The notes: generated from the letters alone by a model not told the origin. 64,000 nt of DNA from Sanguinoderma infundibulare (GCA_032821775.1 JAVLRN010000005.1:1612001-1676000); one strand, 5' to 3'; counted from the first letter of the stretch, positions 21,201-35,155 are shown. A program made the numbers and translations.

Positions 21201-24200
21201 TATCAGACAGGTGGGTGTCAGTGTCGATCCACCATGGCGCTTAATTTGACGACGAATAATACTCACAGCGATGGCATGACGTCGGCAATAAGATCCACAC
21301 CCTTCTGCTTCGACCAACGACCGACGAATACGAACAGGTCGGCGTTTGGGTCTTGCTTGATGCCAGCCCATTCCTGCGCCTGACGCTTGTGTTCCGGACG
21401 CTCCGCCTCTGCCGACTGGTCGATCTGAATGTCGCGAACCGAAACCGGGTTCTCGTCGAGCGCAGCGATGTCCGTGGGATCTGGATTGGGCAGCGAGTCG
21501 ACATGCTTGAGCGTCCACAGCGCGGGGTAACGAGCCCACGAGCGCTTTCCGTACTTGTCTGAGACGCCGGCGACGCCGACCGACTTCTGGTGGACCGAGA
21601 TGAACGACGCGGCGGCGTGGAGTAGGTTGAACGTATTTCCGAACTGAACGTATTTCGTGCAGTGCTCCTTGCTGATGTTGAACGCCGAGCAGACCTCCTT
21701 CATCTCCTCCTTCGTCCGCAGCGGCCACAGACCCTGGAACTCGGCGTTGTGGAGCGAAAGACACGTCGGTAGGACCTTCGGAAGGAGGTAGATGGGAGCA
21801 AGCGCGCCGTGGTAGTCGTTGACGTGGTAGATGTCGATGTGCGGGAAGCGGCGGACGGTGGCAGCGATGGCCTGGTTCCAGGTCGAGTAGAAGATCGCAG
21901 AGCTTAGATCGTCCATGCGAGCGGGGTACGGGTCGGCCTTGCTCTGAGCGCGGAAGACGGGCGAGTCGAGGATGACGTAGGTGATGTTGTCCAGGACGTG
22001 GTACTCGACCTCGATGAGGTAGGGCTCGCCAAAGATCACGACCTCGATGGGGTCGGCCTGCTCCCCGGGCGGGTACTCCAGGTCCTTGACCTTCGGGATG
22101 ACCCAGATAAGGTCAACGTCGGTCATAGCCTTGCCCATCAGACTGGACATGACACCGAGACCGCCGATCTTGACCTTGAGCTTCCAGTCGATGATTTCGT
22201 ACTCGAGTGTGGCGATGAGGACGCAGCGACGCTTGTCCTTGTCCTCCGGCCAACCGATGATCTCCTGGTGCTTGTGGCCGTGGCCAAAGACCTTCTCCGA
22301 GAACGGCGTGTGCTCCTTGTTGACGTTCGTGCTCGATTTGTTAGCGAGGCCGAGGATCGGGAAGTAGTTGCTGTGGTCCTTCGTGGGCTTGACGCCCCAC
22401 TTGTTGTACTTGATGCCGTAGAACGACCACATAAAGACCGCGACCGCAAGCGCACCGGTGATAAGCGGGATGGTGAGCAGGAGGGCGTACGTGATCGCGC
22501 CAATGATGGACTCGCCGCGAGGCTCGAGAGACCACGTCATGTGCTGGTCGTCGATGACGAGGGCCCACGCCAGGTGAGGCTTGGGCGGAGCCGAGATGTT
22601 GAGGTAGTTCGGTGCGGCGGTGTTGGGCGGCAGGCGGTCGAGGACGCCGTCGGCGTCGAGGTCTCCGTAGTAGTAGTTGTCGAAGCCGAAGACGTTGATC
22701 TGCATGTATGTCGGCCAGCTTGCCATGATCTCGAGCTCCCACTTGCCATTGGAGTTCTGCTCCATCTTCGCAGTGACACCCTTGTCGAAGCCCCACTGGT
22801 TGAAGGGACCACGAGCAAGCAACTGAGGAACGCGGCGAGGGGTGCTGTAGCCGTGGTCCGCATGGACGACTACAGTCGCCGACTTGGCAATGTCGCTCCA
22901 GTCTACCCTTCATGTCAGCCAAGACACCAAACCCTCCAGCCTTTGAGCGACCTACATTGCACCATGACGTGGTTGCCATCCCAGAAGTTGTTCCCGTCCT
23001 CGAACAAGCTCGCATTGAGCGTCGTCGTCGTCTCGAAGTTCTGCCACTGAGTCCAGTTCTGTCCAAAGTTCGCCGAGTACCGGAACTTGTCCGCGCCGTA
23101 CGCTTGGTGCTTGAACGTGTACGTCCCGTCAGAGACGCTCAGCGCCGAGCCGTCGTAGTCGGAATCTGGGAAGACCATCACGTTCTTGGCCGAGCCCTTG
23201 CGCAGCAGGAGGTGGTCCGTAACCTGACAGTGAACATGTCGTGTGAGACTTCGCATCAGAATCAGGGACCTTCAATCACTCACGTTCGTCGAAACACCGG
23301 CCTGAGTGACGGCATTCTTCACCTGGATCTCGAGGATGCCGTCTGGGAAGTTGACGAGTGTCCCGGCCCAAGACCACTGCGAGACTGGCGTGCCAGGAAT
23401 CTTGGGGGCAGGGACGCCTGTCAGCGTGGTACAGTTGACAGAGGTCGCGTCGACGGTCGGAGCGCTGCCGCTGCCAACCATGTTGAACGTCATCGCCTGC
23501 GTCACACTGTCGCAGCTCATGGGCGTGCTGAACTCGAGCGAGATCTGGACGGTCGTCGCGTTCGAGTCACCGCTCTCGGCCTGAATGCGCGCGTCGTGGC
23601 CGGGAGTAAACTTCGTGAGCATCGGCGGGGCAGGGACCCACTGATCGATGGGGACGAGGGCCTTGAACCCAAATGGATCCATGGTGACTGAGGACAGGCA
23701 TCCAAACCAGGGCGCCTTGCTGTCATTGTTGTATGACGAGCCTGAGTCCTGGAGAGTGTAATTCTCGTACGGATAGAACAGGTTGCGAACTTGTTGTCCA
23801 CCCTGGTAAGGAGACGAGATCCACAGGTTCTGCTTGCAGTCATAGGACCAAGTCGTCGTCTGGTTCTCGTTCGAGTAGAGGAGCCAGATTTGATCACTGT
23901 TCCCGGTGAGGTTCTGGACGGTGGGGATAGGGGCTCGCGAAATGGACCAGAGGCCCATCTCGGTAGGTGTGTTATTGGAACCTGGTCGCTCGATGTAGTA
24001 CGTCCAGTTACCCCGTTGGACGAGGTTGAAGCCATCCTGAAGCGCACTGAACTGATTCCGAAGAGCAAGGAAGTGCGTGAAGATACGGCGGCTGTCAGTA
24101 GTGGGGTCGAAGTGATCGAGAGAATTCCAGTCATCCTGGCAACCGATCACGGACTTGCCTAGGGGCATGTTGAAGTACTGATCGGAACCAAGAGCGTAAC

Positions 24201-26123
24201 AACCGTGCCTCTGCCATGCCTTGTTGCTGAACATCGCCTGACGTCTGTGAACGCGCGTGAATAAGGGATGGTCGACCGGATAGATGAGACTGCTTACCCG
24301 TAAAGATAGTTTGACGCGGTAGTGTCATAGAGATAGAAACCTTGCTCCTCGCCGTAGTAATACTGCCAACGCCGTGAATGAATTAGACTTCTTAGTGGAA
24401 CTCAAACGACATACCAGTGCCACACCGGGCATCACCAAGTTGGTAATAAACGTGCCCAACGCGCTGCGCTGTGTCCCATTATCCAAACTGGGCCAACGGA
24501 AGACGTCGAAGTTGCTCGTGCCGAACATGTGTCTCGGGTCAACGGCGCCATTGGAAGGGTTCAAGAAGTCGTTGTTGACGAACATCTCGTTCCATGAGGT
24601 GACGAAGTTGGTGTCGACGTCGAAAGCGACCTGTAGGTTACCATCCATACCCAGGAAACGTGTCAATGCACGGTAAGTGGAGTAATGGAAGGCGGCGCCG
24701 TCGAGGGCGTTGAGCGGGCTGTCACGGAGGAAGTACTGATTCATATTCGAGGACGTGTTCGCTGCGGCGAGGAAGCCGGCGGGTCTCTGGGTCGGAGTAC
24801 GGCCACGTCCGCTGTATGAGGGAATGTGAGTTAACGGGCATGTTGGTTCAAAGAAAGGTGGACTGACTAGTAAAGAGAACCGAAGGTGTCGCCACCAGTG
24901 ACCTCACCGGGGATGTAGAAGTTGTTCTTGCCTAGGGCAGCAGCGCAGGCACGGGTACTGGAAGCCCATTCCGAAAGCGCGTCTACGGTGACCTGAGTAG
25001 ACTTGTCGATACGGATGGCGTCAATGTCAAGAGCGGTGATGGCCATGCAGGAAAAGCGCTGAAGCTTTGCCATAACCTCGGGTTTCCACTCGCGGAGACG
25101 GTCCTGTACTGAGGCGAACTTTGATAGCTGACGCTGCCAATCGGGATGGACACCGAAGGCCTCCATGTCGCCGTACTGGTCAAAGTCGGACTGCATACAA
25201 CCAGACGACTTGCCAATGTCCTGGATGGTGCCATCATCTGCCCAGAAAGTGGGAAGCTGACATGAGTCGTTGTACGTGTTGTCGATCTAGAGAGGGCAGG
25301 ACGGAGATGTGAACGGGAAGGACATGAAAGAGAATTTGGGGACGGACCTGAAAATCCTTGTACTCCTCGAATCCCCAGGGCGCGTATAGAGGGTCCTTCC
25401 AGGTAGCATCGTGCTCGTCAAGGGAGAAAGGCGTAGAGGTGTTGAGGTAGCTGGACAAGATGAGGATAAAGTTGAGGTTGGAAGGGTGTTAAGCACTCAC
25501 CCTTGGAAGCCGATGAGGTCTGCCATAGTACCGACTGTGAAGTCGGCCATGACATACATGCCGCGAGAGTGGATCTGCTGGATGGCGGATTGCCAATCTG
25601 CGAGGGTGCCATAGTGGGGATCGAGTACGGTGAAATCCAATGGGGAATAGCCTAGATGACGGGGCAGGGAAGGGGGATAATGAGACAAGAGGGTGAAAGA
25701 GGCAAGAGAGAGATACGGACTGTCTGCCTGCCATAACATGTTGATGAAAGGCGTGCCAGAGATGAAGACACCCTTGATACCCATGCCCTGGAGATAGTCC
25801 AACTTGGAGACCAAGCCCTTGAGGTCACCACCGAACCTGAGCTGAGTCTCGCGCCAATCCCACTCGTACATTGTGCCGAAGTAGTCGTTATTTGAAGGAT
25901 CGCCATCGGCGAACTTGTCGGGGAGGATAGTGTAGAATGGGATGGCACGCCAGTTTGGTGGGGACTGGGTGTAACTGGAGAGGTTGGTGGTAGAGTAGTC
26001 TGTGGGTGATTTGGCATTTTGATTGGTGTTGATGTTGTAGTCGACGAGGTCTTGGCGGTATGGTGATGCGGACGTGGACTGGGCGAGGGCAAGTAGAGAG
26101 ACAAGGGCTGTCCGCACCCACAT
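18262..26123 (-). CDS. AGS1: Cell-wall alpha-1,3-glucan synthase
   Basis: Large plasma-membrane enzyme that makes alpha-1,3-glucan of the fungal wall (Ags1/Mok1 family). A signal peptide ([19 protein letters not shown]) precedes an extracellular GH13 alpha-amylase-like domain with [19 protein letters not shown], the nucleophile region [14 protein letters not shown] (near 25010) and [12 protein letters not shown]. Then come a transmembrane helix ([18 protein letters not shown]) and a cytosolic GT5 glycogen-synthase-like domain with [37 protein letters not shown] and [12 protein letters not shown] Ser-rich linker and many C-terminal membrane helices (19950-18350) follow. Introns are many and short. 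The last visible long exon could read through to a stop at 18299. A good donor after EQL (GTGAGC) and an acceptor at 18273 instead add a mini-exon ending EQLARP at 18262, which I prefer. The gene appears intact. Divergent from the STE11-like kinase. Confidence 0.95.
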
Positions 26124-28086
26124 GGCGGGCGGGAGAGGGAGGAGAGAGCAAAGTCGTGTTCGTCGGGGGCGGTGACGGGCGGGGATGAGAGATGGACCGA
26201 GGGGGATGTTGAGGGAGAGCAGACCGCGGAGGGTAAGGAAAGGAAGGAGTGGCGACGAACCGGAGAAGCCGGGGCAGACGGCGGGGGACGAGGAGGGCAA
26301 AGGTCGGCCTGCTTAAGGTCGGACAGGAAACAAGATGCAAGGACGGCTTCGGCAGAAGCCTCGTTTTATTTAGCACGCCAAAAGCAGGCTCCCATCATCC
26401 GAGACGGACTCTGGCCAGATTCGACGCCTCTGCCACCACCTCCATAGACGCCGTCATCCGCCCGTCTTCGATCACTCTCACCACCTCTCTGCCCTCCCTC
26501 TTATCGCCCAAAATCATCGCGACACCTCCACTTCTAGAACCCACCCCCGATAGCGATTTGACGCGTTCTCGCCCGCCCACCGCTCGCCCAAGGACACGGC
26601 CCCGTCAGATGCATGAACCCTCCCTCTTCCATCCACTCCGCACACGTCGGCCATCCCAGCCCCGTACACGGCGGATACTCGGCGCGACGCGCATGTATTC
26701 GCCAAGCACAGGTGGCGCTCGTCTCTCTCAACGCGCTTCCGGATGAAAGTTCGTGCTCAATCGTGATCCTGCAGCTCCACTCGTCAGGAACAGCGCCACG
26801 CTACGGCACTGCCCGATGTCTCCTGCACACCATTATGTAAATCGAGTATAGTCACCTTCGGTTTGCTCAGAACCAATACCGGAACTTTGCCTTGTCTGAC
26901 TTGGACTTGCTATCGGCGTCCACCAGAGGCAATGCTTGACGCCAAATCATCGAATACCAGGCTATACCGCGGCTGACACGCATGTCAACAGCAACCGTTC
27001 GGCTGAGTTTCAGCATGTCAGGCTACAACAAAGCGCTCGAATCGCGCGCACCTACCCTCTCTCGTTCAGAGGTTAACGTGGAGGAACACATCCATGATGT
27101 GCATGCCAACGATTGATCAACGTCTGACAGAACAAATTTGGCCGTCGCTGGCAGTACCAGTGCCGTCATTGCTCGGTGTTGTTGAATACATGACACCCAC
27201 GCACCTTCTGCTCACGACAAAGAGATTCGTCAGTTATCCACGAGGACCTCGAGTTCCCAGCACGGTTCCGGATGGCCGACTCGCCCAACTGCGCCAAGGC
27301 CGATAGCGTAAATTTGGCTCAGGTCCCAGTGATAGGCCCAAATTACGACAAGGAATACTAGAATCCGACTAGAAGCACCCCACAAAACAGACTTCTCTCC
27401 AACCGGGGTCGGGTACGGATGGGCGTGGCTTCGGTGAGAGTTTTTTTGCATCCTCAGACGAGAGTCAGCCTGAGGCAGCTGACGGGAGATGCCGGCGCTT
27501 GCAGTAGTTTCCAGGTACGCGAACAGCACAAAGTAAGGCATTAGACCACTGTCAACAGTCTGTCAACGCGACGATGAACAGCAGCTCGTCCGCCACAGGA
27601 TAGGCGCGTTGCAAGAGAGTGGACACACTTACATACAAGCTCAAGATGCAGGCATGACCCGCTCGAGGGACATGTGCGAGAGAGAGGAGCCAATCCGCAG
27701 AGAGCCGCAGTGATCATGTACGGGCGCTAGAGAAGGCGCCTGTGAGGGAAAAGCTAGCGGAGGTCGTTGTTGCGGTCATGGTCGTCGTTGTCGTCCTCTT
27801 CTCTGGCTTCATTGTCTCTCTCTCGCTGCCCTTAACCCCTTCTTTCTTCGCCCTCCCCCGCCCTGGTCGACGCCTACTCTGCGCTCCGTGATCTCTTCTA
27901 CGCAGCTGTACCACCTCCACAGGTCCGAGCTTTCACTCATACCGGTCTATGAGACGTTAGAGGCGCTGGACGACGAGCTCTGACCATCCATCGTCGACCG
28001 TCTCCCCCTTCAACTCCCACTAACGACCATCTTCTTACGAACGAATAGTCTCGGTTCCATTCATTGCCTCCCCGTCATCATCATAC
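26124..28086. promoter_or_regulatory. Long divergent intergenic region, AGS1 and STE11-like
   Basis: Almost 2 kb between the start codons of the glucan synthase and the MAPKKK. It is the largest gap in the window. No coding exon is convincing on either strand; open frames are short and low-complexity. The stretch next to STE11 (27830-28080) is C/T-rich, as fungal core promoters and 5' UTRs often are. Confidence 0.55.
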
Positions 28087-31000
28087 ATGTCCGTCGCAGT
28101 GGCAAGCTCCAGCAATCTACAGGCGCTCGAGGACGCATCTCAACCGACTACAAGGACCTCCTCCCCAACGTCCCCGACCTCCCTCCACTTCCAGACTCCC
28201 CAGGCCCGCGCTGCTGTCATCTTGAACGGCTCCTATTCCACCACGCCCACAACCGTATTCTCCAGCCATGCGCTTGACCCTCCTGCCGGCGTATCTTATC
28301 CCGGCTATTTACGATTGTGGACCGACGCGCATGTCGCCCACTGGCTCTCCGATATCAGGTGTGGACATCATGCCCCTACCTTCAAGGCGAATGACATCAG
28401 AGGTGATGTCCTCCTGGAATTGGACCAGACGACTTTGAAGGAGATGGGCATTCCCAGTATCGGAGATAGATTGCGGATCGTCAATGCAGTTAAACAGCTA
28501 CGGGCTAAGTGCACATCCAATCCCTCTCTGTCCTCCGTCCACAATCGCCCCAGGGGTGCTGATCACAGTCGCACTTCGAGTGTTTCCAGCGACCATGGCA
28601 ACTCGACCCGTGGCTCCCGAAGGCTCGAGTCTGGTCGCCCAGCCCCGCTGCACCTCCCCCCGAACAGCGGTTCGTCCGACCTCCCGCGTCTCGTACGAGA
28701 TGGACAAGATTCGGCACGATTGGGAGCCAATATGCGTCCTCTCCCCAACCAGCCTAGTGGAACGCCGACCACGGCGCACAGCCGGACAAACCTTCCACCT
28801 CTTCCCCCTCCTCCGCGCGGACAGCCCCCTCTTCCTCCTATTGCCCGTACGCCTCGTAACCTTCACCATGTTACCAATCCGGGCACCCCGGGGTCATCTG
28901 GTCGGCGTACGCCCACTCTTCCCGATGCGCCTCTGTCATTGCCTCAAGCCGGCTTGCTCACCCCATCCACACAAACTTCAGGCCCAAGCTGGTCTGGATA
29001 TGGTTTGCCTCCTGACCCGCGACAAGGGAATCGGGACCTTCGGACCCCTAGCAGGTCAACATCTCCCTTGCCATTCCCGCCTAGCCAACCGCCTGTACGT
29101 AACGTGAGCCGTGCTGCGACCGACCTCCCCCATACGAGCGCTAGCCGCACCGCGACCGATCTAACACACACGAGGAGCAACTCACATTCTCTGTCCACAC
29201 CAACAAACGAGAAGCCTCTCCCCCGCCTAGGAGGCCGCAACCCCCATCCGTTCGCGACCTCGCAACTGCAGCAGGTAGTCGTCGGTCTCTCGCCAATCGC
29301 GGAGTCGTTTATATCACAGAGAAGCAACGCGCACAGAGGAGGGCTCAACGTGCCGTTCCGCCCCGGAACGCCCTCATCACACAACCCTTCGCTCGACGAT
29401 CTTCGCCGAAAGCTGATAAAGTTCACGCTGCCGGACGAGAGCAAGACGACGACGCTGAACGTCGCGGACTGTAATGGTGGCGTTGAGGTGTTGATAAAGG
29501 CATTGAAAAAGTTCAACAAGCTCGGCACGGATGGTTCAGAGTCGATCGAGTCCGAAGACGGTGGCCTCGCTATCGACGGCTGGGGAGCGTTCCTGGATTG
29601 GGGCCAGGGCGACACGCAGACTCGTATGTGTTTCATCAACCTTTGCACGGCGTACAACTCTATTTCTTATCTGACGTATGACGTCTGTGGCTACAGGAGG
29701 TCCTTTGAACGAAACAGAGTTAATGGCGCTCATACACGCACCGCCTGACGATCCCGCGCGCGAGCATGGCCTCACCCTGCACAAGGTTGGACGCCTTAAA
29801 CGCGGCCACACCCCGCCAACGCCGACGCTCCTCGTATCGGGCTCGGACGACGAGGACGCGCTGGACAGGGCCCTCGCTGCGGAGCCCCCGGTGCTCACCA
29901 AGGCGATGAAACGCGCGAGTTCTGTCAGCATCCTGAGCGGTCTAGGCGTAGAGATCCCAGAGAAGGGCGCGGCGGGCGCGAGCCAGGAGGAGGGGCCGTC
30001 GTCGCCTTCATCGGCCCAGAACCCGGCGAGCCCGACCAAGAGCTCCAGCAAGAAGGGCCCATCGAAGCTGCGCAACTTCTTCGGACAGCGCCCGCCGAGC
30101 GAGCTGATCACGACGCACCTCGCCGAATACTTCCCGTTCACGGAGAAGCGGGTGCTCGAGCGCACGCGGCGACAGAGCATGATGCGGCAGAGCGGCGTGC
30201 CCGGGAGGCGGGACAGCATCATCTCGTTCAGCAATATGCCGACGCAGAGCCGATTCAGTGTGAGCACGATTGGCTCGCAGCAGACGACGCGGTCGCCGAG
30301 GATGTCGACCGCGTCGTCCGCGTCGGCGACGGCGGCGATGGAGAGCATGTCGCCCGAGCCGTCGCTGCTCGGCGAGGGAGGCGCGGTGCACGACCCTCCC
30401 CGGCTGTCGCTGTCGACGGACGACGGGCACTCGGTCGACCTCTCGAACGAGGACGCAGCGTCGTCGAGGCGCGTGCCTATCAACCCGCATCTCCTGCCGC
30501 CTGTCGCGTTCCCGTCCGAGTCGCTGTCCGAGTCGCTGAATCTTTCGGACAGCCAGAGCTCCGTGCGGTTGTCGAGGCGCATGTCCACCGCGTCGAAGCG
30601 GATGAGCTATATCACCGAGCTGAGGAGCAAGCGCGACCGTTCGGATACTGCGAGCCTGATGACCGTCGACGAGATCACGGCCGAGGTTGAGAGCCGGCAA
30701 GAGACTGCGGCGAAGTCGGGTGACTCGGACGAGTGGACGAAGGTCGACGTTCCCGACGACAAGCAGAGCGTCAAGGGCGAGGAGGGTGAGGACGAGGACG
30801 AGGATTACGAGGACGACGAGGAAGAGGAGGAGGATCAGGCTGCGACCGATGACGAGGAGGGCACTGGGAAGCGAATCATGTCCAAGGGTGAGCGGCGGGC
30901 TCTGTGCGGGCGACGGCAATGTCAATCTAACTTGCACTGTTGCTGCTCCAACAGGGGAGAAGACCATCAAGTGGATCAAGGGCGCGCTCATTGGCGCGGG

Positions 31001-31922
31001 CTCGTTTGGCAAGGTGTATCTTGGCATGGATGCCGCGACAGGGCTGCTCATGGCTGTGAAGCAAGTCGAGCTGCCTACCGGTTCGGCTCCGAACGAGGAG
31101 CGGAAGAAGTCGATGCTTAGCGCGCTCGAGCGCGAGATCGAGCTCCTGCGCGATCTGCACCACGAGAACATTGTGCAATACCACTGTGAGCTTCCTCCCG
31201 ACCCGCTGAGCCGAACAGTGCTCGCGCTGACCTCGTTCTGCAGCTTCCTGCATCGACGACGATCATCTGAACATCTTCTTGGAGTACGTTCCAGGCGGCT
31301 CCGTCACCTCCCTCCTCCGCAATTACGGCGCGTTCGAGGAGCCGCTGGTGCGCAACTGGGTTCGCCAGATCTTGCTCGGTCTCAACTACCTCCACGAACG
31401 CGACATCATCCACCGGGACATCAAGGGCGCGAACATGCTCGTCGACAACAAAGGTGGCATCAAGATTACCGACTTCGGTATCTCGAAGAAGGTCGAGGAC
31501 AGTGAGTGCATCTCCCACCCCCGCTCTGGTGCATGCAACAGAACACTCAAGATCCCATCTCCGCAGACCTCCTCCCGGGCACCCGCGCGCACCGTCCTTC
31601 TCTCCAGGGCTCCGTCTTCTGGATGGCTCCCGAGGTCGTGCAGCAGAAGGCGTACACGTTCAAGGCGGACATCTGGAGCGTAGGCTGCTTGGTCGTCGAG
31701 ATGTTGACCGGCGAGCACCCCTGGCCGCATCTCTCCCAGATGCAAGCCATCTTCAAGGTCGGATCGGCAAAGGCGAAGCCCACGATCCCTCCCGACATCT
31801 CCGCCGAGGCCGTCAATTTCCTCGAGCTCACGTTCGAGCTCGACCACGAGCTCCGTCCCGCCGCCGCCGACCTCCTCAAGCACACGTGGATCGCGAACGC
31901 CCCGCAACCGCTCGGCCAGTAA
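28087..31922 (+). CDS. STE11: STE11-type MAP kinase kinase kinase, 1190 aa
   Basis: MAPKKK of the pheromone, filamentation and osmostress pathways. The N-terminal SAM domain ([19 protein letters not shown] to [15 protein letters not shown]) binds the adaptor Ste50. A long Ser/Pro-rich region follows, then a Ras-association-like domain ([18 protein letters not shown]), an acidic stretch, and a C-terminal kinase domain. The kinase domain shows the Gly loop [21 protein letters not shown], catalytic loop [21 protein letters not shown] and MAPEVV. Exons: 28087-29623, 29697-30887, 30955-31185, 31244-31501, 31567-31922; the sum is 3573 nt. For the last intron the acceptor must be at 31566: the nearer AG at 31541 breaks the frame, while 31566 gives [18 protein letters not shown], the usual text. 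The autoinhibitory middle region is long compared with yeast Ste11 (717 aa). Confidence 0.95.
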
Positions 31923-32175
31923 GATCCACCATCCACAGTCGTTACTTGTCCCCGTCGTCGCCGCCCACGCCGTCCATCTCACGTCTAATCAACGAGGATT
32001 CACTTACGACGATACTCTCAGCACTTCACATCCCACGGGTTATTTTGTATCTATCAGCAGCACATCTAGTAGTAGTCGGTAACGGGATCCCGGTGTTTGT
32101 ACTCCTCCACGCTACGCAGAGCATGCTTTGTAAAACGGTCGAGCTACGGAATAATATTCCCCCCATGTTGTTCTA

Positions 32176-34676
32176 TCAGTCCTCATCATTCCTCTTCCGC
32201 TTTGCGCCCGGCTTCGCGCCCGGACCCCAGTTCGGCGTCGGGTTCTGCTGATATCTCACCAGCTTGACCTTGGAGGACGGCGTGATTGATTCCGGATGCC
32301 GCTTGAAGTTTGCTTCGATCCTGCGTTGCAGCGGGAAGGAATGGTGAGCAAAACCGAAAATGATTTGAGATAATGATGGTGGTGGTGGTGGCCACTGGCG
32401 ATGGGGGAGAGATGCGTACTTGGGCTCCTTGCTGAGCAGCTGCCGCGCGGGCGAGTTCTCCGCGATCTTGTCCATCCTGACCGGATGGGTCTTGACCCAA
32501 GAACGGAAGATGTCATGGACATCCGCGCAGGTCGCGGTCGTCTTCAGCGATCCTGCGCACGCGTGCGAACGCGAGATCTTGTGGCCGGCGTGCAGCAGTG
32601 CCGAGCTGTTCTCGATCGAAAGGTGCAACAAGTCATGGGTTGTCAGACGTCAGCCTGTTTCCAAGGTCCGCAGAGTCCGAAACGGAAGAGACGGACGGCG
32701 GACGGGCGTCGCGGTGAGCACTCACGCAGTCTCGTCCAAGCTCGGACACACGCAATGGAAGTGGCTCGAGATCTTGGATGGTGTGAAGTAGAACGGGGTG
32801 TCGAGTTCCTGCACGGGATGAATGGAACGGTCAGGTGAGCGAGCGGCACAGGAATGAACGATCCTCCCATTCACGTCCACTAACCTCCTTCGCGACCGTG
32901 AGCATACCCTTCATCCTTGCCGACGTGCCGTACTTGTCCTCGCTGCCCTCGACGTGACTGAGCACGCTAGCCACGAAGTCCGGGTCATGAAGGGGCCCTG
33001 ACCACATGGGACCGGCGGCCTATATTCAGTTCTCAGCAAACGACGTGCCACGAACGCAGTGCAAAGATAACGGTGACGTACGTGGAGGGCAGAATTGCAC
33101 TCTGGGCACCGTTCCGAGACCGTCGGCCCGGTGCGTGCTTTGAAGTGGAGGTTGACGTTGCCCTTCTCGCTCACGTTCTCGACCATGCGCCCGAGCGGCT
33201 GCTCGTAGAAGGACTGGCACCCTGTGCATACGTAGTACACAGCGGTCTTGCTGCGATATCAGCTGGAGCGAGAGTTCATTGGTTGGTATTATAAGAGGCG
33301 GCGTACCTGAAGACCCTTTTCACGTCTATGGGAGACGAATGGATGCGAACGAAAAGTCGGACATAGAAATCAATGGATAAAGATAGCAGAGGCTGAATAT
33401 AGCGGCCGTATCTTGCAGCGGATGTGGCGAGAGTGTGGAGGACAAGCCGTAGAGCCTGCGGACCGCAGTTAGAACTACCCATACCTTTAGCCCTGCTCAC
33501 GTACAGCTTCATGGCAATATTCTGCTTTCACTGGGACGCCGCCATAATTTGAAAAGCTAAGGAGAGACGTTAGAGACCTAGCAGAATCGTGGTAGATTCC
33601 ACCTACCATTTTTCGGGATAGTTTGTCGTGGCGAGCACCGACATGTCGGTACATGTGACACAGAGAAGGCCTGCAGGCCGGAATCTGTGTTAATACCCGC
33701 AAACGCTATGTCTCTCCTGGGACATACCGCCGTCATTCACGCATTGCACGGAGGCGTCCACGAATGGCGCCGCAGTTCCATAAGGATCGAGGTCAACGAC
33801 GTCCACGCGATTCCGTTCTGTGCGGTGGTTGTACATCAACGCGCTAGACCAGATGAGTCCATGTAGTGGATCCACAACATTCGAACGGCACTTACCAAGC
33901 GTCTCCCTCGTTTACTCTGACCTTGGCTGGCCTTATGGCCTTCGCCGAGGAGCCCTCTGCGGGTGTCTCCTCCTTTTCATGCAAGTTGTTGAGTTCGACG
34001 TTCCGACGCATGGCTTCAACGGCAGCAGGCGACAGGTCATTTGCGATAACGTATCTGAACCATGGAGGACGCGTCAGTGTGCTGTTCCGGTCAGAGACGT
34101 CGGCGAGGCAGACTTCACGAGGGGGATCTCGTTGGCATAGCGTATTGAACGAAGTCCGGTCGCAGACAACGCTTCCAAAATCACGAAGGGGTGTGGACGG
34201 AACTGGGGATCATCTTGCGATCAGCAGCGGAAACCGTTCTGGGTTCGACATCCACTCACCTCTGGAGGAGCCTTCGCATCCGTGGATGCGCCTGGCGGGA
34301 GGGCTCCCTCTACCATCGGTTGCTCCGTCACAGAAGCGTTGCCATTCTCCTCCGCTGCTGTGCAGACCCATTCATCCTCATGAAGGGCAACATAGACACC
34401 AGCACGCGACTTACTTTTCGCCTTCTTGGCCTTATGCCCAACCGCGTCCGTCTTCTTCGCGCGCCTCTCCAAGCTCTGTCTCCACTTCCTCTCCTTTTCC
34501 CCATTCATGAGGTCCCCCCACGTCCGGATGCACGCGACGCTCAGGTCGCGGTTGAACTCCTGCACCGGGTTCAGAAACGCGTCGTTGGACGCGGGCAGGA
34601 GGATCGCGGACGTGTTTTCCTTGTGGAGCGTGAAGCCCTCGGGCACGGTGAACGACGGCGGTGCGGGCGAGCTCAT
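32176..34676 (-). CDS. TRM1: tRNA (guanine26-N2)-dimethyltransferase
   Basis: Makes m2,2G at position 26 of tRNAs in nucleus and mitochondria. The start [20 protein letters not shown] is typical of Trm1. Next come [18 protein letters not shown], a charged insertion with [28 protein letters not shown] (SAM motif I), [19 protein letters not shown], the catalytic [18 protein letters not shown] and GGVPVK. The cysteine-rich module has YYVCTGCQS and [10 protein letters not shown], then [13 protein letters not shown]. The C-terminus is basic ([12 protein letters not shown]). Many short introns; a few are very close together (33500-33720). Convergent with STE11. An intact single-copy housekeeping enzyme, as far as the frame can be followed. 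Confidence 0.94.
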
Positions 34677-35155
34677 TTTGCGGAGCGATAGGCGGACGAC
34701 GCGCAATCCTAGTGTACAAGTGCGGCACGGAGGCCTGGGGAGACGGAGCGTAGCAAGAGCAAGCAGCTTCGCGAAATCAAGACGAGGTTTACTAGATTCG
34801 ACTCCAAGTCACATCTTCAGGCGCTCGCGTCATGGCTTTCTGCAGGCCGCCAACTGAGTTCAAAAGCAACCGAGATTTATTGAACAATGTATTGCGAAAT
34901 CGAAACAGTGGTATAGTAACGATGGTAGAGATACAGTGTTGCCTCGTGAGGGATAGCGTCCGTGCACTGTAATGCAAGAATAGTCCAAGCTTGTATGTGC
35001 CAGACAAAAAATTAAGACTACTGATGAGTCTGGAGCGGCCGAGTCTACTACGGCCGGTCTAAAGAGCGAGGTATCGATCGTGCACGAGAGCGAGCGGTCG
35101 AGCAAAATGCTCGTTGAGCAGAGCAGCGAGCAGAGAACAACAATAGGAAAAGGGC
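34677..35155. other. Intergenic, TRM1 promoter side
   Basis: A 479-nt gap between the ferric reductase stop and the TRM1 start, both genes on the minus strand. No element is recognised. Confidence 0.6.

Noticed and set aside
21998..23050. 350-codon plus-strand frame
   Set aside because: Antisense to the GT5 domain of the glucan synthase; the glucan synthase frame has clear motifs.
30008..31171. 387-codon minus-strand frame
   Set aside because: Antisense to STE11; contains Arg/His-rich low complexity and no motif.
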